A stretch of DNA of 64,000 bases, taken from contig NZ_JAASQJ010000001.1 in assembly GCF_011762185.1 (NCBI RefSeq), positions 62,001 to 126,000 on the forward strand, read 5' to 3'. The position numbers and the translations under genes are program-made. Shown piece by piece: positions 27,093-36,066 of this stretch. Position 1 is the stretch's first letter. Every line of letters begins with the position of its first letter. The DNA is from Dyadobacter arcticus (GTDB taxonomy: Bacteria > Bacteroidota > Bacteroidia > Cytophagales > Spirosomataceae). The notes beneath the pieces are model-generated. The model made no database searches. It worked only from the letters and a program-made list of their open reading frames with translations, and was not told the origin of the DNA.

Positions 27093-27452
27093 ATGGCAGC
27101 ACACAACGATACAGGACATTGGGGCGAAGCGACGGCTGCTACATTTCTGATTCAAAACGGTTTTGAGATAATTGAGAAAAATTTCAGAGGCAGGTATGCT
27201 GAAATTGATTTAATCGTCAAAAAAGACAAAATGCTGATTTTTGTTGAAGTAAAAACGCGAAGCGGCATCGCCTATGGCATGCCGGAGGAATTTGTGAATG
27301 TAACCAAGGCCCGGGCAATCATGAAGGCAGCGGAGAATTACATTTTTGATAAAGACTGGCATTTCGATGTCCGTTTCGACATTATCTCCATTCTGATTTT
27401 TACAAATGGAAAAATAGATATCCGTCACATTGAAGATGCATTCAGCAAGTAG
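27093..27452 (+). CDS. YraN-family endonuclease-like protein
   Basis: A 119-residue UPF0102 protein with a Holliday-junction-resolvase-like restriction-endonuclease fold. The ATG at 27093 gives MAAHNDTGHWGEATAATFLI, the standard family opening; the frame could extend to 27057 but without support. The nuclease signature is complete: Glu in the first helix (GHWGEATA), then YAEIDLIVKKDKMLIFVEVKTRSG, giving the D-ExK metal site. The cellular role of YraN proteins is poorly known. Confidence 0.88.
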   Translation: MAAHNDTGHWGEATAATFLIQNGFEIIEKNFRGRYAEIDLIVKKDKMLIFVEVKTRSGIAYGMPEEFVNVTKARAIMKAAENYIFDKDWHFDVRFDIISILIFTNGKIDIRHIEDAFSK

Positions 27453-27528
27453 CCGCAAAGGCTAATCAATAAGTAGAATACATGGATTGAGCGATTTAGA
27501 AGGTAAGTCAAATCCCAAATCCATCATC

Positions 27529-28395
27529 ATGAATCATGTCCAACTTGATCGTCGAGCGATGATCAAAAGCAGCGCGCTTTTGTGGGCGGCTGCTACTAGC
27601 GGTGCCTTGTTCGAACCCGCTCCCCAATTTCAACTTGGAGCATGCGATTGGTCGGTAGGAAAAAGCCTGAATCCCGAAGCATTCGACCGTGCGAAAACCA
27701 TTGGGTTGCAAGGAATACAGGTAAGCTATAATACCGGGAAGGATTACATCGGTCTCTCCAATCCAGCTACACTAAAATCAATTCAGGAAGCCTCGGCACG
27801 CACCGGAATTAAGGTGTCAAGCCTGGCAATTGGCGAACTTAACCGCGTGCCTTATAAATCCAAACCGGAAACAGAAGCGTGGGTCCGGAATAGTGTCGAT
27901 GCCGCCAAAGCATTGGGCGTGAAAGTGATATTGCTCGCTTTTTTCTCAGACGGTGATTTGAGAAATGATGAAGCAGGTAAAAAAGCCGTGATTGAAAGAC
28001 TTAAAAAAGTAGCGCCGCATGCAGAAAAGCAAGGGATTACGCTGGGAATTGAATCCTATTTAACCGCCCAGGAACATATCGACATTATTGACGCCGTCGG
28101 ATCGAAGGCTGTGAAAGTATACTACGATTTTCGTAATGCCGCCGACGCTGGAAATGATGTTTTTAAGGAAATTCCAATGCTTGGTAAAGACCTTATCTGC
28201 GAACTTCATATGAAGGAAAACGGCCAGAAACTGGGTCAGGGAACGATGGACTGGCCAAGAATCGCGAAAGCAGTTAAAGACATTGGTTATCAGGGCTGGA
28301 TGCAAATCGAAGGCGCGACACCTCCGGGAGCAGAACTCATTGAATGCTATCAGCAAAACCGGAAGTATCTCGAAGGCCTTTTTTCCTTTAACTAA
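27529..28395 (+). CDS. Exported sugar phosphate isomerase/epimerase-like TIM barrel
   Basis: A 288-residue AP-endonuclease-2-fold protein. The ATG at 27529 places LDRRAMIKSSALLWAAA, a twin-arginine signal, at the N-terminus; a TTG start at 27487 is less likely. The barrel carries the usual metal ligands: Glu in LGIESYLTAQ (near 178), Asp in VYYDFRNAAD, His in CELHMKENG and Glu in WMQIEGA. Related periplasmic proteins act on keto-sugars or hydroxyacids in sugar-oxidation pathways, so an isomerase, epimerase or hydratase role on a non-phosphorylated sugar is plausible. The next gene begins one base after its stop. Confidence 0.82.
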   Translation: MNHVQLDRRAMIKSSALLWAAATSGALFEPAPQFQLGACDWSVGKSLNPEAFDRAKTIGLQGIQVSYNTGKDYIGLSNPATLKSIQEASARTGIKVSSLAIGELNRVPYKSKPETEAWVRNSVDAAKALGVKVILLAFFSDGDLRNDEAGKKAVIERLKKVAPHAEKQGITLGIESYLTAQEHIDIIDAVGSKAVKVYYDFRNAADAGNDVFKEIPMLGKDLICELHMKENGQKLGQGTMDWPRIAKAVKDIGYQGWMQIEGATPPGAELIECYQQNRKYLEGLFSFN

Positions 28396-28396
28396 C

Positions 28397-31300
28397 ATGA
28401 CCTCAACGACTTTCACACAGCCTAAAGCTGCCTTTTTTCTGGCAGGTACTGTATTACTGCTTTTTACTGCAATACAGTTTGGGAGTAAAAAACATTTAGC
28501 ACCTAAACAATCCGAAAGCGCGGTCGTCAGCAAAGATGATTCATCAAAACTATATGTGCCGGATGATCTGGAAGCGACCCTTTGGGCGGAAGCACCGTTG
28601 TTTTACAATCCGACAAACATGGATATCGACGCAAGAGGTCGCGTCTGGATTACTGAGGCAGTAAATTATCGCGATTTCAATACCAAACCAGCCGAGCGGC
28701 TAAGCCACAAGCAAAAAGGCGACCGGGTCATGATATTGGAAGATAAGGACGGCGACGGGAAAGCCGAATCTTCAAAAGTTTTTGTAGAGGATACATTGCT
28801 GACCTCGCCATTGGGCATTGCGGTTATTGGCAACAAAACAATCGTATCCTGCGCGCCTAACCTTATTATTTATACAGATAAAGACGGTGACGACAAACCC
28901 GACAGCCGCGAAGTGTTCCTGACCGGTTTCGGCGGTTTTGACCATGATCATTCCCTTCATTCGCTGATCGTTGGCCCCGACGGAAAGTATTATTTTAATA
29001 CGGGAAATGCTGGTCCGCACAAGGTCACGGATAAAAGTGGCTGGACATTAAGAAGCGGGAGCTTATACTTCGGCGGGACGCCTTATAATAAATCGAATCA
29101 GGGAAACCAGAAATCGGATGATGGGAAAGTGTGGGTAGGAGGGCTTGCTTTGAGAATAAATCCCGATGGTACCGGCCTGAAAGTGCTTGGTCATAATTTC
29201 AGGAACAGTTACGAGGTTTGCCTGGACAGCTACGGCAATATGTGGCAGAATGACAATGACGATCAGGTCATTACCTGTCGCGTTTCATTTTTGCAGGAAG
29301 GCGGAAACGCCGGGTATTTTTCGGCAGATGGTAATCGCTTTTGGCAAGCCGACCGCCGTCCGGGACAGGATATTTTCACAACACATTGGCATCAGGAAGA
29401 TCCGGGCGTGATGCCCGCCGGAGATAATACGGGTGCTGGCTCGCCCACAGGGACTGTTTTTTACGAGGGCGATGCATTGGGCGAAAACTATCGCGGAACA
29501 TTGCTAAGCTGCGAAGCGGGCCGCAATGTGATCTTCGCCTATCAGCCCGTTGTGAAAGGTGCCGGTTTTACACTGGATAGAAAAAACCTGATCAGCTCAT
29601 TTCCACAGGCCAATGAACGATATGAATGGTATGAAACTGATAATGATTTCAGAAAATGGTTCCGCCCGTCCGATGCTGCCGTCGGGCCGGATGGCGCGCT
29701 TTACGTTGCCGACTGGTACGATCCGGTAGTGGGAGGTCACGCGATGAAAGACAAAAAAGGGTATGGAAGAATTTACCGCATCACGCCAAAAGGCAAAAAG
29801 TTAACCGTTCCTAAAATAGACTTTTCAACAACTGCAGGATTGATCGAAGCATTGAAAAATCCAGCGATCAATGTTCGTGCGCTTGGTTTTGAAGGTTTGA
29901 AAAAGAAGGGTGAAACAGTTATCGGAGACGTTAAGAAACTGCTGACAGCTGAAAATCCTTTTCACCAAGCCCGAGCAATTTGGTTAATGTCGCAATTGGG
30001 TGAAAAGGGCCAGAAAGAAGTGGAAACACTTTTGGCGTCAAGCAATGCTGCACATCGGCTAACTGCTTTCAGGGCATTGAAGTCTGTTGGAGATGCGGAA
30101 AAGCATTTAATGCAAATGGCGAAAGATCCGGATGCCGCTGTGAGGCGGGAAGTTGGCATTGCTCTTCGGGATTTGAATGTGAAAAAATCTTTGCCTGTAA
30201 TTAAAGAACTGATCAATCGATACGATGGCGAGGATCCGTGGATGCTGGAAGCGATCGGTACCGCAGCCTTGGGCAAGGAAAAGGAAGTATATGCTTATGT
30301 GCATGAAAAATTCCCTTCCACTCCCGAGAAGTGGGAAAATAGCAAAGCCAATCTGATCTGGCGGCTGCATCCTACCGAGGCTATTAATGACCTGAAAATG
30401 AGGGCTTCGTCTGAAAAGATATCACCATCTCAACGTCGTAAAGCACTCACAGCCATCGGTTTTATCAACGATAAAAAGGCGGTAGATGCGATGGTATCAT
30501 TATCGAAATCTACTTTACCTGATGTTTCTACACAGGCTTCCTGGTGGCTCAATTTCCGGAAAACAAATGATTGGGCTGATCTGGCCAATTGGGAAGAGGC
30601 TGTGGTAGCCATGTCTCCAGCTTATAAAAAAATGCTGGAAATAAAGAAAACGGTAGCTGATAAAAATCAGGATCTATCAACCCGCATTGAATTGGCCAAA
30701 AAAATGGCTGCTGATCCTGACGGTGGAAATATTCTCGTAGATATGCAGGTACAGGGGCAATTACAGGATACCATCGCCAAATCGGTGAGCGAGATCATTT
30801 TTAAGCATCCCGATCAGAATGTGCGGGTGATCGCGAGCCAGTTTTTTCCACGAAACGGAAAGGTTTTGAAGACGGATTTTATAGCCAGAATGTCTGCCGT
30901 TCCTTCCAATGGTGAAAAAGTATTTTTCAATACTTGCGCAGCTTGCCATAAACATGGGGAAAAAGGCGCTGAGATAGGTCCGGATCTGACCCAAATTCAT
31001 AAGAAGTTTGATAAAGCTGGGCTTTTAGACGCCATTATCAATCCATCTGCCGCAATGGGTTTTGGATATGAGAGTTACACCATTGTGACCAAAGCCGGTG
31101 AAACTTATTTCGGATTCTTAATGAGCGATGGTGCCAATGTTGTTTTGAAAGACGCTTCTGGACAGCAGCACGCTGTCAAAGCAGATCAGATCAAAAGCAG
31201 GGAAAAGATGCCGTTATCCATGATGCCGGAACCTACTGCCCTGAATCTGAACGAGCAAGATTTGGCGGACCTTACCGGTTATTTGCTCAATTTTAAGTAA
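28397..31300 (+). CDS. PVC-type membrane-anchored dehydrogenase with HEAT repeats and C-terminal heme c
   Basis: A 967-residue exported protein. From the ATG at 28397 an N-terminal membrane anchor (AAFFLAGTVLLLFTAIQFG) is followed by VPDDLEATLWAEAPLFYNPTNMDID, the opening of the PVC-type beta-propeller dehydrogenase domain (about residues 50-480, with repeated DxDGDGK calcium-loop-like segments). HEAT-like helical repeats cover about 490-810, and a C-terminal cytochrome module has heme motif CAACH in NTCAACHKHGEKGAEIGPDL near residue 845. The architecture matches the Planctomycete-type proteins that combine a glucose/sorbosone-dehydrogenase-like domain with heme c. It probably oxidises a sugar and hands electrons to a cytochrome. 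It starts one base after the preceding gene. Confidence 0.85.
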   Translation: MTSTTFTQPKAAFFLAGTVLLLFTAIQFGSKKHLAPKQSESAVVSKDDSSKLYVPDDLEATLWAEAPLFYNPTNMDIDARGRVWITEAVNYRDFNTKPAERLSHKQKGDRVMILEDKDGDGKAESSKVFVEDTLLTSPLGIAVIGNKTIVSCAPNLIIYTDKDGDDKPDSREVFLTGFGGFDHDHSLHSLIVGPDGKYYFNTGNAGPHKVTDKSGWTLRSGSLYFGGTPYNKSNQGNQKSDDGKVWVGGLALRINPDGTGLKVLGHNFRNSYEVCLDSYGNMWQNDNDDQVITCRVSFLQEGGNAGYFSADGNRFWQADRRPGQDIFTTHWHQEDPGVMPAGDNTGAGSPTGTVFYEGDALGENYRGTLLSCEAGRNVIFAYQPVVKGAGFTLDRKNLISSFPQANERYEWYETDNDFRKWFRPSDAAVGPDGALYVADWYDPVVGGHAMKDKKGYGRIYRITPKGKKLTVPKIDFSTTAGLIEALKNPAINVRALGFEGLKKKGETVIGDVKKLLTAENPFHQARAIWLMSQLGEKGQKEVETLLASSNAAHRLTAFRALKSVGDAEKHLMQMAKDPDAAVRREVGIALRDLNVKKSLPVIKELINRYDGEDPWMLEAIGTAALGKEKEVYAYVHEKFPSTPEKWENSKANLIWRLHPTEAINDLKMRASSEKISPSQRRKALTAIGFINDKKAVDAMVSLSKSTLPDVSTQASWWLNFRKTNDWADLANWEEAVVAMSPAYKKMLEIKKTVADKNQDLSTRIELAKKMAADPDGGNILVDMQVQGQLQDTIAKSVSEIIFKHPDQNVRVIASQFFPRNGKVLKTDFIARMSAVPSNGEKVFFNTCAACHKHGEKGAEIGPDLTQIHKKFDKAGLLDAIINPSAAMGFGYESYTIVTKAGETYFGFLMSDGANVVLKDASGQQHAVKADQIKSREKMPLSMMPEPTALNLNEQDLADLTGYLLNFK

Positions 31301-31329
31301 ATTAAAATTCGCAAAAGATTCAATCATTC

Positions 31330-34083
31330 ATGTTAAGAAGAATAGTCATACTCACCGGAATTTTGGGATTGGCCGTTGGCTTGTGGTCGTGGTGGGGTAA
31401 CAGGGAAAATTCCGGGATTGATTACAACACACAGGTAAAGCCAATTCTCAATAAAAATTGCATGGGCTGTCATGGGGGTGTTAAGAAAGCAGGCGACGTT
31501 AGCTTCCTTTTTGAACATGAAATGTTGGAACCCGGCAAATCAGGTAAAATCCCTGTCGTTCGCGGAGATGCACACTCCAGTGAAATGATCCGGCGCATTA
31601 TGAGCGACGACCCAGAGGAGAGAATGCCGAAAAACGGCAATCCGCTCAATGAGGACGACATTGATATTCTTCGTACGTGGATCAATGAAGGTGCAAAGTG
31701 GGAAACACATTGGTCTTACAAACGGGCTGAAAAGCCAGAAGTGCCGTCATTAGATAACTTCAGCAACCTTTTTGGGTTGCTGAATATTGGGGATAAAAAA
31801 TGGGCTAAAAATGAGATAGACAATTTTGTTCTTGAAAAACTTAAAGAGAAAAACCTCTCCGTATCTCCCGAAGCCAATCGTGCTACATTGATCCGACGGG
31901 TCAGCCTGGATTTGACAGGACTTCCTCCGACTGAGAAGGAAGTGGTTGATTTTGAGAATGATCAATCGGAAAATGCATACGAAAAAGTAGTTGACCGGCT
32001 GTTGAAATCCCCTTCTTATGGTGAGCGATGGACATCCATGTGGATGGATCTGGCCCGATATGCAGATACCAAGGGATATGAAAGCGACGGCGGACGCACC
32101 ATGTGGCGATATCGCGATTATGTGGTCAAATCATTTAATGATGACAAGCCTTTCGATAAGTTTACAATCGAACAATTGGCGGGCGATTTGCTTCCAAAGG
32201 ATAAGAATGGCTTTCCATTGGAAGAAAACCTGATTGCTACTGGTTATCACCGCAATACAATGACTAACAATGAAGGAGGAACTGATGATGAAGAATTTCG
32301 TATTGCCGCACAGATCGATCGCGTAAACACAACCTGGGAAGTTTGGCAGGGAACTACTTTCGGTTGCATTCAATGTCACAGCCATCCTTATGATCCCATT
32401 CCGCATGAAGATTATTACAAATACATGGCGTTTTTCAATAGCTCCAGGGATGAGGATGTATGGGACGAGTGGCCCAAATTAAGATTTTACAAAGGAGAAG
32501 ATTCGGTGCGGGTTGAGCGGGTTAAGGATTGGATCAGGCAAAATAATCCCAAGCAAATTGAGGAGGTAACCCAATTTATAAAGGTGATGGAGCCCAAGAT
32601 CAACGCCCACAATTTTGTAAAAGGCGACGAATCGACTGTTTTGCTAATATCTTATTATGGTGTCAAAAACAATGGGAATGCGAAGATTTCGCAGGTTAAC
32701 CTTACGGGTGCGGATAATGTTGTCATGAATGTTTCGACCAGGGCAGAGAATGCAGTGATGACCTTGCATCTGGACAAATTGGACGGGCCAGTTATTTCAG
32801 AAATTGAAGTTCCGGCTCGGGATAGTGTGGTCATAGCGCCTGTAACTCCCACTACCGGAAAGCATGATATATTCTTATCAATGAAAAGTCCGAAGACGCC
32901 GGAGGAATGGGTAAGGATTACATGGATGGCATTTCAAAAAGCTTTGCCAGGCGCAGATAAACCTGATTATCCAAACATTGTTGCCGATTATGCCACGGTG
33001 TTAACCCGGCCAACCGAAGGAATGCCGGTGATATGGGAGGGAAAAGGAGATTTTGCTAGGAAAACAAATGTGTTCGTAAGAGGTAATTGGATGGTGAAAG
33101 GAGCAGAAGTAAAGCCGGATGTTCCAAAACTACTGGCTCCAATGCCCAAAGGTGCTTCGAAGGACCGGCTCGGATTGGCAAAATGGATCGTAAGCCGCGA
33201 CAATGCATTAACCGGTAGGGTGATCGTAAACCGCTTCTGGGAACAACTTTTCGGGAAAGGCATTGTGGAAACCGTTGAGGATTTCGGTTCTCAGGGAAGT
33301 GAACCAACGCATCCCGAGCTATTGGATTGGCTAGCTGTCAATTTTATTGAAGAGGATCATTGGAGTGTTAAGAAACTCCTGAAAACAATTACCATGTCGG
33401 CGACATACCGGCAGGCTTCAAAAACGGATCAGGATAAATTAGAAAAAGACCCATACAACGTCTGGATTTCGCGTGGGCCGCGTGTACGATTGAGCGCAGA
33501 ACAGGTTCGTGACCAGGCACTGGCGTGCAGCGGGCTCATCTCTCATAAAATGTACGGACCGGGCGTCATGCCGCCACAGCCCGACAAAATCTGGCAGTCG
33601 CCATATAGTGGTGAAAAATGGACATTGAGCGAGGGTGAGGACCGGTACAGACGGGGCGTTTACACCTATTGGAAGCGTACAGCGCCCTATCCTTCGATGG
33701 TAACATTCGATGCGCCGAGTCGGGAGTTTTGTCAGTCCCGAAGAATTTTGACCAATACCCCATTACAGGCATTGGTTACATTGAATGATCCGGTTTATCT
33801 GGAAGCCGCAGAGAAACTCGCAACCAAAATGCAGAAAAGGGGCAAAACGCCGGAACAGCAATTGACCGAGGGTTACCGAATGCTAACATTCCAGCCCATC
33901 GAGCAGAAGAATTTGAAGGTACTGGTGAAGGTTTACAAAGAAGCATTATCGGCATATCAGAAAAAGCCTGTGGATGCGGACAGTATCCTCGCATATGGAA
34001 AAGAAAGGTCTCCGGAATTAGCCGCATTGACCATATCGGCCAATGTAATGCTGAATCTGGATAATGTTGTAACAAAAGAATGA
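31330..34083 (+). CDS. DUF1549/DUF1553 protein with N-terminal Planctomycete-type cytochrome c
   Basis: A 917-residue exported protein in the PSCyt1-PSCyt2-PSD1 arrangement. An N-terminal membrane segment (IVILTGILGLAVGLWSWW) is followed by heme motif CMGCH at about residues 38-42 and ERMPKNGNPLNEDDIDILRTWINEGA, the usual end of this cytochrome. DUF1549 covers about 140-370 (RRVSLDLTGLPPTEKEV, WTSMWMDLARYADTKGYESDGGR, FGCIQCHSHPYDPI) and DUF1553 about 610-870 (LAKWIVSRDNALTGRVIVNRFWEQLFGKGIVET). A CIQCH sequence inside DUF1549 is a second potential heme or metal motif. Function is unproven; members always partner a DUF1501 protein, as here. Confidence 0.88.
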   Translation: MLRRIVILTGILGLAVGLWSWWGNRENSGIDYNTQVKPILNKNCMGCHGGVKKAGDVSFLFEHEMLEPGKSGKIPVVRGDAHSSEMIRRIMSDDPEERMPKNGNPLNEDDIDILRTWINEGAKWETHWSYKRAEKPEVPSLDNFSNLFGLLNIGDKKWAKNEIDNFVLEKLKEKNLSVSPEANRATLIRRVSLDLTGLPPTEKEVVDFENDQSENAYEKVVDRLLKSPSYGERWTSMWMDLARYADTKGYESDGGRTMWRYRDYVVKSFNDDKPFDKFTIEQLAGDLLPKDKNGFPLEENLIATGYHRNTMTNNEGGTDDEEFRIAAQIDRVNTTWEVWQGTTFGCIQCHSHPYDPIPHEDYYKYMAFFNSSRDEDVWDEWPKLRFYKGEDSVRVERVKDWIRQNNPKQIEEVTQFIKVMEPKINAHNFVKGDESTVLLISYYGVKNNGNAKISQVNLTGADNVVMNVSTRAENAVMTLHLDKLDGPVISEIEVPARDSVVIAPVTPTTGKHDIFLSMKSPKTPEEWVRITWMAFQKALPGADKPDYPNIVADYATVLTRPTEGMPVIWEGKGDFARKTNVFVRGNWMVKGAEVKPDVPKLLAPMPKGASKDRLGLAKWIVSRDNALTGRVIVNRFWEQLFGKGIVETVEDFGSQGSEPTHPELLDWLAVNFIEEDHWSVKKLLKTITMSATYRQASKTDQDKLEKDPYNVWISRGPRVRLSAEQVRDQALACSGLISHKMYGPGVMPPQPDKIWQSPYSGEKWTLSEGEDRYRRGVYTYWKRTAPYPSMVTFDAPSREFCQSRRILTNTPLQALVTLNDPVYLEAAEKLATKMQKRGKTPEQQLTEGYRMLTFQPIEQKNLKVLVKVYKEALSAYQKKPVDADSILAYGKERSPELAALTISANVMLNLDNVVTKE

Positions 34084-34085
34084 GA

Positions 34086-34191
34086 CCGTTGGCTGAAGCC
34101 GAACGGACATAGATTGCTGCTATCAATTGCCCCATTGGCTGAACTGAGACTAGCAATATTGTTATCAATTGCCCCTTGCTTCAGCCAGGGG
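34086..34191. repeat. Cluster of three REP-like GGCTGAAGCC units
   Basis: Three related units fill the gap after the DUF1553 gene. Unit A (34086-34106) is a hairpin CCGTTGGC-TGAA-GCCGAACGG starting two bases after the stop. Unit B (34122-34144) is a half copy with ATCAATTGCCCC and GGCTGAAC. Unit C (34164-34191) has ATCAATTGCCCC then the hairpin CCCCTTGC-TTCA-GCCAGGGG and ends two bases before the DUF1501 ATG. The same ATCAATTGCCCC and GGGCTGAAGCCC core follows ilvC. Confidence 0.7.
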
Positions 34192-34193
34192 AT

Positions 34194-35684
34194 ATGAAAG
34201 AAAAAAATATGGAAAAGCTGTTAAAGGAACTTCAACATGCGGATTTGCATCGCCAGACAAGGCGGCATTTTCTGCAATCGGCTGGTTTTGGACTGGGGGC
34301 ATTGGGATTGGGCTCGCTTTTGGGCTCATGCAGTTCATCTTCCACGGAAACTGCCGGTGCAACCGGAATAGCCAATGCGCGGATTCCCCAATTTTTGCCA
34401 AAAGCCAAACGGGTGATTTACATCCACATGGCGGGCGCGCCTTCACAGCTCGAATTATTCGATTATAAGCCCCAATTACAGAAGTACCACGGTCAGGATT
34501 GCCCAGCTGAATTTTTGGAAGGGAAGAAATTTGCATTCATTCAGGGCGTTCCGAAAATGCTTGGTGCACAAAGCAATTTTGCCCAATACGGCCAGTCCGG
34601 TGCATGGATGTCGGATTATGTGCCTTACTTACAAACTGTTGCTGATGAAATTACATTTTTGAAAGCAATGCATACCGACCAGTTCAACCACGCGCCTGCG
34701 CAGTTGCTCATGCATACCGGAAGCGCGCGTTTGGGGCGCCCTAGCCTTGGAGCTTGGTCAGTTTACGGCCTAGGATCAGAAAATCAGAATTTGCCTGGAT
34801 TTATTGTATTAGCCTCAGGCGGACAGCAGCCTGATGCAGGTAAAAGTGTTTACGGAAGTGGTTTTCTCCCGTCGGTTTACCAGGGCGTGCAATGTCGTAC
34901 CGGCGGTGATCCAGTGTTGTATGTGAGCGACCCGAGTGGGATGAACCGAGATATGCGGAAACAGACCATTGAGGCAATTAATGAGATCAATCGCCAGACT
35001 TATGAAGAGGTACAGGACCCGGAAATATTGACCAGGATCAGTCAGTACGAAATGGCATTCAGGATGCAGATGTCTGTGCCGGAAGTGATGGATGTTTCCA
35101 AGGAGCCGCAGTTTATACTGGATATGTATGGCGTGAAACCGGGTGAAGGGACATTTGCAATGAATTGTCTGTTGGCTCGAAAACTGGTTGAAAATGATGT
35201 CCGCTTTGTCCAGTTGTTTGACTGGGGCTGGGACGGGCATGGTACTTCCAAAGACCATAATGTTGAAGGAGGATTGCGGCAGAAATGCAGGGAGTCGGAT
35301 CAGCCGATCGCGGCTTTGATCAAAGACCTTAAAATGAGGGGCTTATTGGAAGAAACGCTGATCATTTGGGGAGCGGAATTCGGCAGGACGCCGATGCAGG
35401 AAAATAGAAATGGTCTCGTAATGCCATTTATGGGCCGTGACCACCATTTGGATGCATTCACGATGTGGATGGCTGGCGGCGGCGTGAAGCAGGGATTTTC
35501 CCATGGCGAAACCGACGAACTGGGTTATTATGGTGTAAAAAATCGTGTGCATGTACATGATTTACAGGCTACAATCCTGCATTTAATGGGTTTTAATCAT
35601 GAAAAATTCACCTATCCTTTCCAGGGACGCAATTTCAGGCTGACGGATACGGAAGGAAAGGTAGTTAAAGAAATAGTCGCTTAA
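34194..35684 (+). CDS. DUF1501 (sulfatase-like) protein with Tat signal
   Basis: A 496-residue exported protein. The signal TRRHFLQSAGFGLGALGLGS, followed by LLGSCSS (possible lipoprotein Cys), starts near residue 22, so export by Tat is likely. DUF1501 has an alkaline-phosphatase-like fold; KRVIYIHMAGAPSQLELFDYKP and DWGWDGHGTSKDHNVEGGL, with WGAEFGRTPM and MGRDHHLDAFTMW near the C-terminus, carry the conserved Asp/His/Asn candidates for metal binding. The start at 34194 is chosen; ATG 34209 is an alternative and a TTG at 34176 lies in the repeat hairpin. It is the obligate partner of the preceding DUF1553 gene. Confidence 0.87.
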   Translation: MKEKNMEKLLKELQHADLHRQTRRHFLQSAGFGLGALGLGSLLGSCSSSSTETAGATGIANARIPQFLPKAKRVIYIHMAGAPSQLELFDYKPQLQKYHGQDCPAEFLEGKKFAFIQGVPKMLGAQSNFAQYGQSGAWMSDYVPYLQTVADEITFLKAMHTDQFNHAPAQLLMHTGSARLGRPSLGAWSVYGLGSENQNLPGFIVLASGGQQPDAGKSVYGSGFLPSVYQGVQCRTGGDPVLYVSDPSGMNRDMRKQTIEAINEINRQTYEEVQDPEILTRISQYEMAFRMQMSVPEVMDVSKEPQFILDMYGVKPGEGTFAMNCLLARKLVENDVRFVQLFDWGWDGHGTSKDHNVEGGLRQKCRESDQPIAALIKDLKMRGLLEETLIIWGAEFGRTPMQENRNGLVMPFMGRDHHLDAFTMWMAGGGVKQGFSHGETDELGYYGVKNRVHVHDLQATILHLMGFNHEKFTYPFQGRNFRLTDTEGKVVKEIVA

Positions 35685-35698
35685 ATGATCAGGATTAA

Positions 35699-36022
35699 AT
35701 GGAAAATGGGCAGGTTAAGGCATTCCGGATGCAATTGAAACCGGGTTATGAAGCGGAGTACCAAAGACGGCACGGTGAAATCTGGCCGGAGCTTAGCGAA
35801 CTGCTCATAAATGCCGGTATCATGGAATACTATATTTTTATTGACCCCATAACGCTGGCTCTTTTTGCTTTTCAAAAACTCGGAAATCATGACACGACTG
35901 CGACATTATCGGCATTACCTATTATGAAAAAGTGGTGGGACTATATGGCTGACATTATGGAAGTGAATGATGATAACTCGCCAAAAGCAATCAGCTGCCC
36001 CGAGGTTTTCAGGCTGTCCTGA
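35699..36022 (+). CDS. L-rhamnose mutarotase-like protein
   Basis: A 107-residue RhaM/YiiL-family protein that interconverts anomers of L-rhamnose or a similar sugar. FRMQLKPGYEAEYQRRHGEIWPEL near residue 9 contains the catalytic His and the C-terminal MKKWWDYMADIME carries the paired Trp residues that bind the sugar. The length matches RhaM (about 104). It lies 14 bp after the DUF1501 gene, in the middle of the heme/sugar cluster. It has no signal peptide, so it would act in the cytoplasm on imported sugar. Confidence 0.88.
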   Translation: MENGQVKAFRMQLKPGYEAEYQRRHGEIWPELSELLINAGIMEYYIFIDPITLALFAFQKLGNHDTTATLSALPIMKKWWDYMADIMEVNDDNSPKAISCPEVFRLS

Positions 36023-36066
36023 CTTATAAAAGAATAAATTTTAACTAAACCCGTCACATCATCAGT

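Noticed and set aside
34176..34193. TTG start for the DUF1501 gene
   Set aside because: It lies inside the REP-like hairpin and adds residues before the Tat signal; ATG 34194 or 34209 fits better.
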